Positions 1-39,621 of a stretch of 64,000 bases of DNA are shown here, piece by piece (the stretch's first letter is position 1; every line of letters starts with the position of its first letter). This stretch comes from Dallia pectoralis (Eukaryota; Chordata; Actinopteri; Esociformes; Umbridae): contig CM055758.1 of NCBI GenBank assembly GCA_029465975.1, positions 8,382,982 through 8,446,981 on the forward strand, read 5' to 3'. The notes below the pieces were generated by a model. That model worked only from the letters and a program-made list of their open reading frames with translations. It was not told the origin of the DNA and ran no database searches. The position numbers were made by a program, and so were the translations under genes.

Positions 1-813
1 ACAAATCCTACTACCCGATATAATCTAAACCTATATAATCGTAACCTATACACTTGACCTCAACAAAAATAATGTCATGCCTAAACTTAACCTAGAAGAC
101 CAACTGTACATTTTGTCCAAACCAAACCCATCCAAAATGTTTTTGGGACAAATCTCCCTATTAGCATTTTTTAATCCAAGTTTGGGGATACCTAAGGGAT
201 GTCACTACTTTAGAGCTCAGTATTTTATTTGACGGACAGAGGTTGCACTTCAAATGTTTTTTTTTATTTATATTTTTTTTTTACTTCCTATAATCCACAG
301 ACTTTCCGGTTCCCATTATTGGAAGAATTCTACACTGTTCCTAACTTTTTGGGACCTCCTCGGTATTTAGGCTATATGTTTGACAGCCCGATTTACTGAA
401 TTTCCATAAAAGGGACTTAGTCTACTCAAAATCACACATCAGCCCCTCCCTTGCCTTGTCAGGGATTGGGAATAATAAAGACAGCCAGAAGTCGCTGTTG
501 GTCGTTACATGTGTATGTGCCCCAACAGCACCCAAACCTTCAGCACACCCAGCAAATGCCGGTATCCATGGCGATGCCCTAGAGTGCAAAACGGGGAGCA
601 GATGAACACACAAAAAACAGAGCGTCAACAGACATACATTTGTATTACACTGTTAGGATGGATACGGAGAAGGAGAAATTAAGTTAGTTGTTTCAACATG
701 GAGGAAGTGTTAGGGTTCAGTAGGATTTACACAACACCTCATTAGGGAACAGCTGTCCCATTCCGTCTGTCTCACCCTGACTACTCAATCTCCAACTCTT
801 GCATGCAGCAAGT

Positions 814-844
<31 letters not shown>

Positions 845-1043
845 TGCTGGTCTGAGGAGCTGTCTGGTCTTGAAAGAGGATTGTGCATATAGTGCACACA
901 CACACACACACACATACAAACAGACATACATACACTGTAAGCTAGCAACAGAGTGGGATTGGGAGGACAGCAGGCTATTGAATGAAGAGATTTTTTGTGG
1001 CAAGGTCCCCCCTTCTTGCGAACACACACACACACACACACAC
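814..1043. repeat. GA and CA microsatellites
   Basis: A (GA)n run lies at 814-840, a (CA)n run at about 895-914 and another (CA)n run at 1021-1043. They are simple repeats without other content. Confidence 0.95.
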
Positions 1044-1474
1044 AGACTCTGCACTGAGCCTGTCATGTCCTACAGTGACACGGCTGCAAAATTTACATAT
1101 GAATCCTGACAGCAGAAACACTAAGATGTCTTCTTCTCCTTTCCCCTCATCTTCTCCTCCTCCTCGCCTACTCCTTTCCTTCTCCTCTCCTGTTCTATCA
1201 AGAGCCAATTATAGTTCCCTCCCACTTCTCCTTGAAGTGTCATTCATTTCCTATTCACCACTCCTTCTACAAGCATGACATAGGTATGTACTTGTTTTAA
1301 CCTTATTGTAAAAAGTAAATATGAGAACATATTCTTATTGATAAAAACAACCAGGGAAGCAATTTGGGCGACTGACTTGTTAAGGAATTATCCACCTTGC
1401 CAGCTCAGTGATTAGATCAGTTACATGTACTACCCATACCTGAATTGTATTATCTCCTCCCTTCCTCTCAACTC

Positions 1475-1668
1475 TGTCATTATCCTCTTCCTCCCTCTCT
1501 ACCCTCACTGTCATTATCATCTTCCTCCCTCTCTACCCTCACTGTCATTATCCTCTTCCTCCCTTTCTAACCTCACTGTCATTATCCTCTTCCTCCCTCT
1601 CTAACCTCACTGTCATTATCCTCTTCCTCCCTCTCTACCTTCACTGTCATTTTCCTCTTCCTCCCTCT
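1475..1668. repeat. 34-bp pyrimidine-rich minisatellite
   Basis: Nearly six copies of a 34-bp unit begin TGTCATTATCCTCTTCCTCC. Copies differ by single substitutions such as ATC/CTC and ACC/AACC. Confidence 0.9.
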
Positions 1669-1884
1669 CTGTCTCCCATCTCAACTACTCTACGTTCAGT
1701 GAGGAGGCTGACATCAGAGAGGAGAGATGTGCTTATGAAGCTTATGTGTGTGTGTGTGTGATCACGCAAGGGAGGAATAAGGGGGGGGGGGGTTGATAAG
1801 CCTCTGCAGTGGGATAAGTCCAGTGACGATCATATAGACCCACACAGTCTTCAGGCAGTGGTAGGTCTATTGTAACGCTTTAGC

Positions 1885-2003
1885 GTGTGGCAGAGTGTTG
1901 GTGTGTGTGGCAAAGTGTTGGTGTGTGTGTGTGTGTGGCAGAGTGTTGGTGTGTGTGTGTGTGTGTGGCAGAGTGTTGGTGTGTGTGTGTGTGGCAGAGT
2001 GTT

Positions 2004-2040
<37 letters not shown>

Positions 2041-2073
2041 AGTGTTGGTGTGTGTGTGTGTGGCAGAGTGGGG
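1885..2073. repeat. TG-rich minisatellite
   Basis: The motif GTGTGGCAGAGTGTTGGTG recurs about seven times, separated by (TG)n runs of varying length. A few bases downstream the sequence returns to unique DNA. Confidence 0.9.
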
Positions 2074-3892
2074 AAATGGACACTACAAGGATAATATTAG
2101 CTCTCATAAGCTAACAGACACACAAAGACTCACACACACACACATTTGCATTGTTTGATACTCTGGGTCATCCTCTGGTTGTATTTAGTCATTAATGTCC
2201 TGGTTTGTCCTACGGGCCAGAGGAACACCCACTCGCACAACAAAGAAAACTGTTATTAGCTATTGAACCGGATTAGATGTGTATCACTCCTCCGTTATTT
2301 ATCATGGCGGCCCCTGAAACTAGAATCTCCTTCCCACACACGCACTCATCTGTGTATTGCCTGTTTGTGTGTGTGTGTAGCAGCACAAATGAGCATGTGT
2401 GTGTGTGTGCGGCGGGGGGTTGTTGTGTGTGTGACGTGCATGTGGAGTAGCCCTACGGCCAGGCCCACCATCCGGAATCGATGGGCCGGGACAGAATATT
2501 CCCATTTGCCCAATTTAGATCATCAGTTCCTCTCAGAAGGATTCTATCTCTGCAGAATCTGTGTTTATTCGTCAGATATCAGATATTCCAACTATATCAA
2601 TATGAACCAGCATCGGGATGCCTTGTTTACTTACTGCACAACAACAACAACCGGTTTTCTATGGGCAGAGTTATAAAAAATGCAGCAAAGCAGCAATTGA
2701 TTGTTACGTTGTTTCACAATGTACACACGTGTTAAAAATGGATGAACTGTTTTCTTTACGTCTCCTGAAATTCCATTGGATCTGTGTAGTAATTTTTTTA
2801 AATTTCCTCAGCTAGTTTCTCCTTCTAGATGAGCAGTAAAACACATCTTTCTTTCTCTTTAATCGTTACATTGAGCAAAATTAGGATGTCAATATTCACA
2901 GAATGCTTTTGTATGAAAAAAATCATAATTATAAAGCCTACATTGGAAAACAATACCACTCAGTTACTCAATTAATTAACAAAAAAAGTTAAATATACGC
3001 GTGGATATTCTTAGTACTCAATAAGTTACGGCCATATATCCTGTGGATTCCACCAGTCAAGCCATTAGCGATGTAATCAGCTCCATAATCATCAAAATGA
3101 TGCCACATCATCCTGCGACTCAAATTTATATGATGTCTGACCGGCTTATTACCGAAGGCCTGCAATTATATCTGAACATAATGGGAGCCGGCAGTGCAAT
3201 CAGAGGAAGAATGTGCCGTGATGATCTATGCCTGTGTTCAAATGTGCTACACAATGGTTCTAATCGCTTTACACTTCAGAAAGTGTGAAAAATACACAAC
3301 AATTCAGAAATAATCGGTCATATACAAATGTCCTTGTTTTCCATGAAAACATACATGAAGATAGTTAGTTAATGAAAGATGGCAACATGAATGGACCATT
3401 GACACCGTTAGAATCAGAAAGTAGGGAATTGTAGTCCATTAGTTTTCTTTCATTCCTCTATCCTTGTCCATGTTTCCATAGGGATTTTACACCATGTCAA
3501 TGTTGGTATGCAAAAATCTTGCCATACCCTTTAATTATATGCGATTAGAAAATGCAGTTTTACAGAAAGCACATGAACAGCAATACCGTATTGACACCCC
3601 GTTAGGTAATTAATCAAATGATTCCTGGAGTTAGAAGTGAATAGGAGTAGGCTGGCATTAATGAGAGAGCTTTAATTTACATCTTGGTTGGAAAAAAATG
3701 CGAGCCCAATCTTCATTGGGTGGGTAACAAAGAGCTGCTAACATAACGTATTCGTCTTTCTATATTATTCATAATGTTTCTGTTTTGGTGGTACTGCTTT
3801 ACATATATATATATATATATATAACTGATATGCATCCGGCTCGATACCGAACAAAAGGGTTGCCTCCCCAACACTCAGTACCGGAATCAGTG

Positions 3893-4005
3893 GCTCCATT
3901 GGTCAAGCTCATTATTAATGAACCAATCACATCAAGCTGTGGACTCATAATTACAGTCACCTGTGTTGCAATCTCCTTTATAGTCGCCATTTGGTAAGCG
4001 GTGTT
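3893..4005 (+). promoter_or_regulatory. npm2: Probable npm2 core promoter
   Basis: Upstream of the presumed first exon are an inverted CCAAT box (ATTGG, 3898-3902), a direct CCAAT box (3923-3927) and a TATA-like TTTATAG (3977-3983). Spacing predicts transcription starting near 4005-4010. That leaves a short non-coding exon ending at a good donor, GACG|GTAAGA, after base 4069. This is inferred from motifs only; no start-site data are available. Confidence 0.45.
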
Positions 4006-7000
4006 TTCCTCCATTCCTTAATCAGTCCAGGACTACTGTGATATTCAATTACTGGTCTTGCCATTGACGGTAAGAGGTTTTTGCATTTTAATGCCAACCT
4101 TTATGCATGCCTATAATATAATAATGTAATTCTGTTTTTTGTCAGGGAAATCTTATCTTGTGAAAATGAACAAACAAGACAAGCCTTTGTCGACGCTATG
4201 GGGTATGTTCTCCTGGTCTCTGACACTGTTCACACCCGGTGATACTGACCCCAGACCAGGGCTGTTTTGCGGGAGTCTGTAAGTGTGTGTTTACGTTTAC
4301 AGGTTGTGAACTCAGCGCGTCACACAAAGAGGAGACTTTCAAAACGGACGACACGAATCATCAACATCAACTCGCACTGAGAACCGTGAGTCATTGCGCA
4401 TGCGCATGGATATTTTGATCAAATTGTGACACTTTTCAAAAACTTAATTGCATTAATGACGACATAAAATATGAAGTGAAATGACTCGTCTCACACATTA
4501 AATGCATGTCCCTGTCAGATGTGTCTGGGTGCAGGCGCCAAAGAGGAGTTCAACATTGTGGAGTTGATTCCTGGAGATCCGGATGGTGAGAAGGGTGTAC
4601 CCATGGCAACCCTGCACGCCAACGGGATGCCCACGGTGAGATCTGTGCATCAACACCTCCCTGAGGCACTACCCATTTTGTAAATCAGTTTGCATTGACG
4701 TGTCGTTCTCATGCACGCTTTAGTCAATTGCAGTATCCAACCCCCTAAACCACAGTGGACTTGCTAATGCTACTCTGGTCTTTTTGTAGTAGACTGGTCA
4801 TGTTCTTGTATACATTTGGTCTTGTAAACAGAGGACGAACTATAGTACTGTGACAGTTGGCTGTTTGGCTTGTTTTTGTAAATGCACTTGTCAGGTTATT
4901 CTACAATATTTATCCTTTGGTCAGTTCCTTAAAGGGGAATAAAAACGAATTTCTAAGATTTGTTTACCGCAGTGATGTTGGACTGTCTCTGCGTGGAACT
5001 CTGGGACAGCTGGCTGGCTCTATTTTGAGTGGAGGGACACAGGTTTATATCGACCCCCTCACTAATGCCGTTTCATAGGCCGTGGATCCCTGTGACCGCG
5101 CATACGTTTGTCTTGTACGTAATCGTGATTTTAAAGTCTCTTTACAAGGGGAAGGGCAAAGTGACTCTTAACGCTGCTACCGCCTGCATAGACATGTTAG
5201 CCATTTGGCGGGAGGGGCTTTTATCCAAACCAACTTACAGTAAGTGCATACGTTCTAAGGAAAATACGTGATACGACCACACACACGTTAGTGAGTGCAT
5301 TCTAAGCGGTGAATTATTCCCCAGGTCTTGACTTCAAAGCAATTTTAACATGTCAATCTAGATCCAGCCAGTGGGTCATTTGGCCCCTCGTGTAATCATG
5401 TTCTCCAATGCACATTGTATCAGTGCTGACGGGCCATTGATCCGGTCCTTTTCCAGGTCAACCTGTCTGGGATAGAACTCCATCCTCCTGTCACCTTCCG
5501 GCTAAAAAGTGGAGCTGGACCTGTCTACATATGTGGTGAACATGTGGCCTGTAAGTTTTGGGGAACGTGTGGCACAGAGACATCTAGATAAGGTCAATAT
5601 GATTAGATGAAGGTCTACTGAGTCGTTTGGAAGTCCTGAGGACCAACTGATTGTGTTGAAACATGGTAGATGATTAAATGCATTCCTGGACTATTGTGAA
5701 CTACAAGCCGTCCTCATGCTCTGCTGTTTGCTTTCCAGTGGAGGATGACTTCTCAGGGATGGAGAGTGGTGAAGAGGAGGTGGAGGAGGAAGAAGAGGAA
5801 GATATTGAGGAGTCTCCTGTGAAGCCTCCTAAGAAAGCGGCTGCCAAGAACGTGACTGCTTCAGGCAAGGTCAGTTCCGGTCTGCTTCTCTATCACGCCC
5901 CAGCAGTTATTCTATTTTGATGGTTTACAGTTCAGACATGGGAGACTTTAACTATGAAATCTGTAAGACTTGTGCCTTGTCACCACACGGCCCTGTTGCC
6001 AGCAATTTGACCATGTTGTGAATTATATGCAGTCTTTATGTATGAATGTATGCAAAGGAAATGGTGGCAAACAGGCAAAAAAAAATCCAGTCATCCTGAT
6101 GGTTTTTGTATTTTCAGTCATACATTGGTTAACTAATCAGTGTTGTGCACATTTGCCCAGCCTTTAAGCATTCCTGGAAGGGAAGCTAAAATACCAAATG
6201 TTATCTGCTGTAAGTGCAGTCTGTTCACCAGCGTGACTCATCGTTTATGTTTCCAAAAAGCATGCGCACCAAACTAACAATACTGGTGCCATTCATGCCC
6301 CGAAGTAATTTAACCAATTATAATTAGCCAGCACTTAAGGCGCTGGTATAGCAGCCTAGCAGTCGTTTGTGCGTTCTCTGGCACAATGTTATTTTCATGT
6401 TTGTTTGAAGTGAGAACAAGTACATTTTAGGTTTGTTCATTCATGCCCAGAAGATAAACTTCCCACATGGCCGTAAACATGAATGTCTTTTAAGGGGGGC
6501 CATGGTAACCGTATTTATTTCAGAGAAGAATCCTGGAATTCCTATAAAAGTGGTATTGGAGCAGTCTAATGTAAAGTTCTAGTTAATTATGTCCATTCAT
6601 AGTCTGTTTCTTCTTCTAGAGAAAGAAACCAGAAGCAGCGGATGGGTAAGTGAAAGCGTGTTTGTGACGCATGTATTTCAAAATGCATTTGATGTGAATT
6701 ACTGGCATGTAAAACCCTGTTTCCTTACAGACCTGCGTCAGATGATGAGAACAACCCGCCTAAAAAGGTGTTACCTTGACTTCTGCATCAACACCATGTT
6801 GTTCAGTTAACACACCGTTCAGAGGCTCGTGTGTCCTAGTTTCACACTCCGTTATACACCGATGAGCCAGAACCCCTCACTGGGGACATTAGATCGTACA
6901 CAAACTATCAGTTCTTGTAGATGACGTGTTTGATGCAAGGGAAATGGGAAGGAGGTAAATGCCTTCGTCTAGGACCAAACTGTTATGGCCGTGCGACTGG

Positions 7001-8275
7001 GTCAGAACTTCGCAATGGTTGTCGGGTGCTTTTGGTCAGCAGTGGTGAGTACCTGCCGACCACGGTGTATGGGGTATGTAGTGCCCAAGGCTGTGGTAAG
7101 TCACGGGACTTTAATGCTGGTTACAGAAAGTAGGTCCCCACAAAGTGCATTGCACCCTGCTGCTGTGGATGGAGCTGCTTTGCCGCAGACCGTTTACCTG
7201 CCCACGATGACCCCCCCCGTCCAGCATTAAAGGTGCCCATAATGGACACGTGTTGGAACTGGACCATGGAGCGGTGGCACAAGGCACCCTGATCCAATGA
7301 GTCTTATTTTAAACCTTGTGGACCGCTGTGTGTGTGCAATTTACCTGGTGATGTAATGGCACCAGGACACAGTGGGAAGACGTGTTGGTGGGGGGAGTGA
7401 AAGATCCTCTGGGCTATGTTCTGCTGGGACACCCTGGGTCTGGGCAGCGATGTGGATGTCCATTTGACAGGTGCCATCTACCTAAACATTGTTGCAGACC
7501 AGGTATGCAGCTTGCGACAAGATTTTTCCCTGATGACTGTGGAATAGTTTGAGGAACATGAGTGTTAAGCATTGCCCTGACGTCCCAATTCCTCAATCCA
7601 TCTGCGCATCTTTGGAATCCGTCTGTGCTCCACCTCGCATCACGCGGGTCTTGAAGGATCTGCTGCTAATGTCTCTGATACCGTAGGACACCTCCAGGGG
7701 GGGCTATTCCTCAGTGGGTCGTGCTGTTGTGGTGACATGCAGGGGAACCATCTGCATGTATTGGACCATAAGGTTTGGCTCATCGGTGTGACGTGCAGAG
7801 TGACTGGAGGCCAGAGTGTGGTTGGGCCAGTATGAGATGCACTGTTCTTCCATTAACTTGGTGTAATTGCTGGTCTGGTTTTAATTGACTTTCTGTTGCA
7901 GGGAAAGGGAAGAGGCAGGGGAAAATGATTGCAGGTAAGTGACTACCGGAGATCTTGCCAACAGCCACTTGAGACGTGTGCTGGTGTGCAGTCTGCACTT
8001 ACAGGGTTACATGTGGGCACAAATAATGGGGATTCACTGTTGCTGGACCTGAATAGATGGGATGGCTGTAACGTGTCATCAGTCCAGTGTTTCATAAAAC
8101 TTATGGTGATATTGTTTTCTTCAGGTGCAGCTGCTCTTTGATTGCCATTACAGTTCTGGATTTGCGTGGTTCAACGTGTATCCAGTGGTTTGAACAGTTT
8201 AAGAAGGAACCCAAAGGCTGTTTATCCTGAACATGTCAGTACTTTGTAAATAAATCGTTTGGAAGAAGTGTGATT
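4005..8275 (+). CDS. npm2: Nucleoplasmin family histone chaperone (npm2-like)
   Basis: Coding exons are 4166-4202, 4303-4385, 4519-4635, 5457-5550, 5739-5869, 6620-6645, 6731-6767 and 7902-7928. All have GT-AG borders and keep phase, giving 183 residues. Residues 1-110 form the nucleoplasmin core beta-barrel, with LWGCEL, CLGAGAKEEFNIVE, HPPVTFRLKSGAGPVY and CGEHVA. Residues 122-135 are an almost pure Glu/Asp tract. Basic clusters at about 139-157 (KPPKK ... KRKK) look like a bipartite nuclear signal. The protein ends KKGKGRGRGK. The family forms pentamers that store H2A-H2B; NPM2 acts in oocyte and early embryo. The LWG motif, short acidic tail and lack of the NPM1 C-terminal domain favour NPM2 over NPM1 or NPM3. 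Which fish paralogue (a or b) cannot be told. A non-coding 5' exon (about 4005-4069) and a 3' UTR exon from 8125 complete the model. Confidence 0.92.
6857..7788 (+). mobile_element. Decayed Tc1/mariner-type transposon in npm2 intron 7
   Basis: Inverted ends match: CACCGATGAGCC from 6857 and its complement GGCTCATCGGTG ending at 7788. The left end lies in TATA, consistent with TA targeting. Between them are out-of-frame remnants of a Tc1-like transposase on the + strand. They include GGCCGTGCGACTGGGTCAGA (helix-turn-helix part), a segment reading ELDHGAVAQG-like text, CTGGGCTATGTTCTGCTGGG (DDE region), CTACCTAAACATTGTTGCAG, and AAGGATCTGCTGCTAATGTC near the end. Many frameshifts and stops make it inactive. 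It is about 930 bp long, short of a full-length element of about 1.2-1.6 kb. Confidence 0.75.
7929..8275 (+). other. npm2: npm2 3' UTR with its own intron
   Basis: The stop TGA is at 7926-7928. Six bases later is a consensus donor (TTGCAG|GTAAGT, intron from 7935), with a matching acceptor TTCTTCAG before 8125. The last junction is so close to the stop that it should not trigger nonsense-mediated decay. An AATAAA polyadenylation signal sits at 8249-8254. Confidence 0.65.
8249..8254 (+). terminator. npm2: Polyadenylation signal AATAAA of npm2
   Basis: A canonical AATAAA lies about 125 bases into the last non-coding exon and is followed by a TG-rich stretch (AAGTGTGATTGTCC). This suits a cleavage site near 8270-8275. 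Confidence 0.65.
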
Positions 8276-9359
8276 GTCCTCGTCAGTGGTACTGTGGTAT
8301 TACGATTACAATCACGTTCAAATGCTGTACCGAGTAGTCGGTGGCTCTTGGTGTGTACTTCGAGAATAATGTATGCATGTGGCCTATTCAAACATTTGTT
8401 AAAACACTCTAAGCTATGGAGGTAATCTTAAAATTACATTGTTTTCACACTCCATTACTACTTCTGGCTTTATATTAAAGCAAGTGTAAAGTATGCTGGC
8501 AAAACCAAATAACTTAAATGTTAAATGTTCTTGATGTGCTGCTGCAATAAAACCACTTCCACTCTACATAAGAATATTTAGTTAATACATGCGGCTGCCG
8601 ATGTGGGAAAACAAAGGCATGTGAGTTAGCTCTGCCCTGTCTAAACAAGCTACAACAGATCTACAGTAACTGTTGGCCAATTCTGGCCCACAAATAATTT
8701 AACAAAACAAATGTGGCCCTTTCAAAGTCATGTGGCCCCTGAGCTAAGAATGTTGGACTTATGTAAGCGCACATGCTTGAGCTCTACTGCTGATGAGCAC
8801 CTCCGAAATGTATTGTTGGACCACTTCGTGCAGTTCAGGGGTGATGAACGGGTGCCGAAGATACCGTAACAGATGGTCTGGAGGACACAGGTTACAGATT
8901 CACACCTAGTTGACCTGATCCTTATACAGACCAATACAACTGCCCAGACCGGAATCTGAAATGTGATGCAATTCTGTAGGATGCTAGAGAACAGATGGCG
9001 CGGGAGGAAATATCAACATTTGGCCGAGGCCCAGTCCCGAACCTGCACTCCCCCTGGACTCTGGTGGACAGATGGTGCGAGACTACACAGGTGTTACGTC
9101 TGCCAAAGACCGACAACTAGTGTCAAATGAACTCCTAGTCCCCAGATAGCACCGCTGACCCCTTCAATTGGCCCTTGTCACTTGCCTTTAGCCCGGTCAA
9201 TGAGCCGCATTCAAGCGGTGGCCGTCGTTCACTCCTGATTCAACAGGTTTCTGTGGTGGCTACCACGGTTATCCCAGTGGGAAACATTTAGATTTGTATT
9301 AGGGGCTAAATGTGTTTGTGTTAGCATGTAGCTAGTGCAATGATTGACAGTTGCATCGG
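8276..9359. other. Intergenic between the npm2 and myo18b 3' ends
   Basis: npm2 (+) and myo18b (-) converge here. No coding or RNA gene was recognised. Open frames at 8728-8934 and 8922-9116 (-) show no recognisable domain. Confidence 0.6.
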
Positions 9360-9781
9360 TTTATTTATATGTATTTATTCATGTACAAACAATGCTTCTA
9401 TTCTAACTGATGACATGGCGTCAGTGGGCTTCGCGGTGTTTCAATCACACACCATTTACAGCATCATTGGCTTGGATGTATACATCTTCATCGTCTTAAC
9501 TTGACTGACTACAATATGTCCTCATTGCTCGCTGGCTGCAATGTATAATCCGTATCTTAGGTAGGTCTTTAACTAGTGCATATCTTCCTCGATTCTTTGG
9601 CACGAGTGTGTTTAAATATGTGATATGTCTGTTGGTTTTCTGGGTGGTTCCAAGCTTGCATCGGGATCTGTGTGAGGGTCTTCCGTTCATCCGGCTGTGG
9701 AGAGAAAGCCCAGTGAGACGGGGACCGAAGACAACGCCGCAGAAGTGATTAGCATACATCATTAGGCGTGGCCTCCTCACC
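9360..9781 (-). other. myo18b: Presumed myo18b 3' UTR with two AATAAA signals
   Basis: Downstream of the stop codon, minus-strand AATAAA hexamers (plus-strand TTTATT) occur at 9374-9379 and 9360-9365, about 400 bases from the stop. Either could end the transcript. This is a motif-based inference. Confidence 0.5.
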
Positions 9782-37774
<27,993 letters not shown>

Positions 37775-38067
37775 GGCAACGGCTTCTGGGTGAGGTGTCA
37801 GGGGTGAAAGGGGGCCAAACAGTCAGAGGTCAGCCGGATGTGATGTCAGAGCAGGGGGCGGGGTGACAGAAACAGTGACACGGTGAACCTGGGATGGAGA
37901 GAGACAGGAAAGAGTGAGAGAGAAGGGAAGACGGAGACAGTGCCAGAAATGGAGACAGATTGGTTTGACCGTTTTTCAAACCGCAAGTTCTATGTTTACT
38001 GGTCATGTGATCAATGATGAAACATCTCACGATGTTGTAGAAAACATAACAGGTGCTAGATCACACA

Positions 38068-38070
<3 letters not shown>

Positions 38071-38104
<34 letters not shown>
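38071..38104. repeat. CA microsatellite
   Basis: (CA)n of 17 units. Confidence 0.95.
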
Positions 38105-38108
<4 letters not shown>

Positions 38109-38213
38109 ATATCAGTCCTAGTGAAGTCAACACACGCCATCTCACATATCTCTACTGTGCAACCCTTCACAAATGACTTTCTCCAGTGGACCCTCTCTCA
38201 ACCGGTCTGGACC

Positions 38214-38865
38214 AGACAGACATATACACAGACATACAGATATATAAACAGACAGACAGATGAACAGACATACATATAATCAGACATATACGCAGACAGA
38301 CAGATGAACAGACAGACATACAGATATATAAACAGACAGACAGACATATACACAGACAGCCAGAAGAACAGACAGACATACAGATATATAAACAGACAGA
38401 CATATACGCAGACAGATGAAAAGACGGACATTTAATCAGACATACAGATATATAAACAGACAGACAGATGTAGAGGCAGACAGACAGATGAACAGACAGA
38501 CATATAATCAGACATACAGATATATAAACAGACAGACAGATGTAGAGGCAGACAGACAGATGAACAGACAGACATATAATCAGACATACAGATATATAAA
38601 CAGACAGACAGATGTAGAGGCAGACAGATGAACAGACAGACATATAATTAGACATACAGATATATAAACAGACAGACATATACGCAGACAGACAGATGAA
38701 CAGACATACATATAATCAGACATACAGATATATAAACAGACAGACAGATGTAGAGGCAGACAGACAGATGAACAGACAGACATATAATCAGACATACAGA
38801 TATATAAACAGACAGACAGATGTAGAGGCAGACAGACAGATGAACAGACAGACATAGATGTGCAG
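38214..38865. repeat. GACA-rich minisatellite, 72-bp higher-order unit
   Basis: The sequence is built of ACAGACAGACAGATG, ACATACAGATATATAAACAG and AGAGGCAGACAG blocks. Four successive higher-order units of about 72 bp are nearly identical (38450-38860). It lies about 450-1,100 bp upstream of the myo18b start codon. Confidence 0.93.
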
Positions 38866-39079
38866 TGGACCTTAGTTGGTTGAAGTACAGCTCAGCAGGC
38901 ACATGTGTAGTTAACAGGTGATGGCTAGTTGTATTTGTGGTTGTATCCTGTAAGTATTGTGTATAGCAAATATATCAGGATGTGAAAGGTCATGAGGGTG
39001 GCTTTTGGGTTTTGGAATGGAAACAGTCACAAACAGACAGACTTGTTTTGAATGAAATTTGAACTGAACACCAATAAAC

Positions 39080-39400
39080 AACAATACCGTGCTTTCAGAA
39101 AGTATTCAGAACATTTCACATTCTCCTCTTCTATGCCTTTGCAGACCTGCATATTAGCAGTATCTACCATTCTTTCTTGTAGATCCTCTAAAACCAATTT
39201 AAGACTGTAGCAAACTGCAATCGTAAGGTCTCCCCACAGGGGTTCAATGGTGTCTGGTCGGCCTTCTGATAAACCAATAGAGAACATTCACAGATGCGTT
39301 GTCTTGGTTGTGCTGACAGATGTATCTTCGCCCTCTTCAACCTCTGCCGGATCAGGTTTTCTTTAAGGAACTCTCTGTCCATAAATCCCTGTTATTGAGA
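39080..39400. mobile_element. Decayed Tc1-type element end
   Basis: CGTGCTTTCAGAAAGTATTC at 39089 resembles the terminal motif (CAGTGCCTTCAGAAAGTATTC type) of fish Tc1-like elements. The following 300 bp keep no readable transposase. Confidence 0.4.
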
Positions 39401-39566
39401 AGCATCCCCATAGCATGATGCTCCCTAATGATGTAGCGTCATTCGTAAGAATGCAATTAGTGTGTCATGGTATGCAGCTTCGACGCAATTATCATTTAAG
39501 AAAATAATTTATAAAACAAGAAAAGAAATGGGGAATATGGACAAATATTAATAGAAACTCTATAAC

Positions 39567-39621
39567 TATAATTGACGATTTTCTATAGGCACCGTATGCA
39601 CATATGCAGTGCCTATAGAAA
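39567..39621. repeat. Inverted repeat at a transposon end
   Basis: GATTTTCTATAGGCAC (from about 39571) and GTGCCTATAGAAAATC (to about 39618) are perfect complements around a short CGTATGCACATATGCA centre. Confidence 0.85.

Larger units (their letters stand above)
1..3780. other. Intergenic, no gene recognised
   Basis: No exon, RNA gene or transposon could be recognised in this AT-rich stretch. It contains short microsatellites and two small minisatellites, listed separately. Open frames such as 2263-2676 (+) run through TG-rich repeats and show no domain, so they are not called as genes. Confidence 0.6.

Noticed and set aside
2263..2676. 137-codon open frame (+)
   Set aside because: Its middle is TG/CA simple sequence and nothing recognisable flanks it.
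4166..7928. Assignment of the nucleoplasmin gene to NPM1 or NPM3
   Set aside because: There is no C-terminal nucleic-acid-binding domain as in NPM1. The LWGCEL start, acidic tract and basic Gly-Arg end fit NPM2 better than NPM3.
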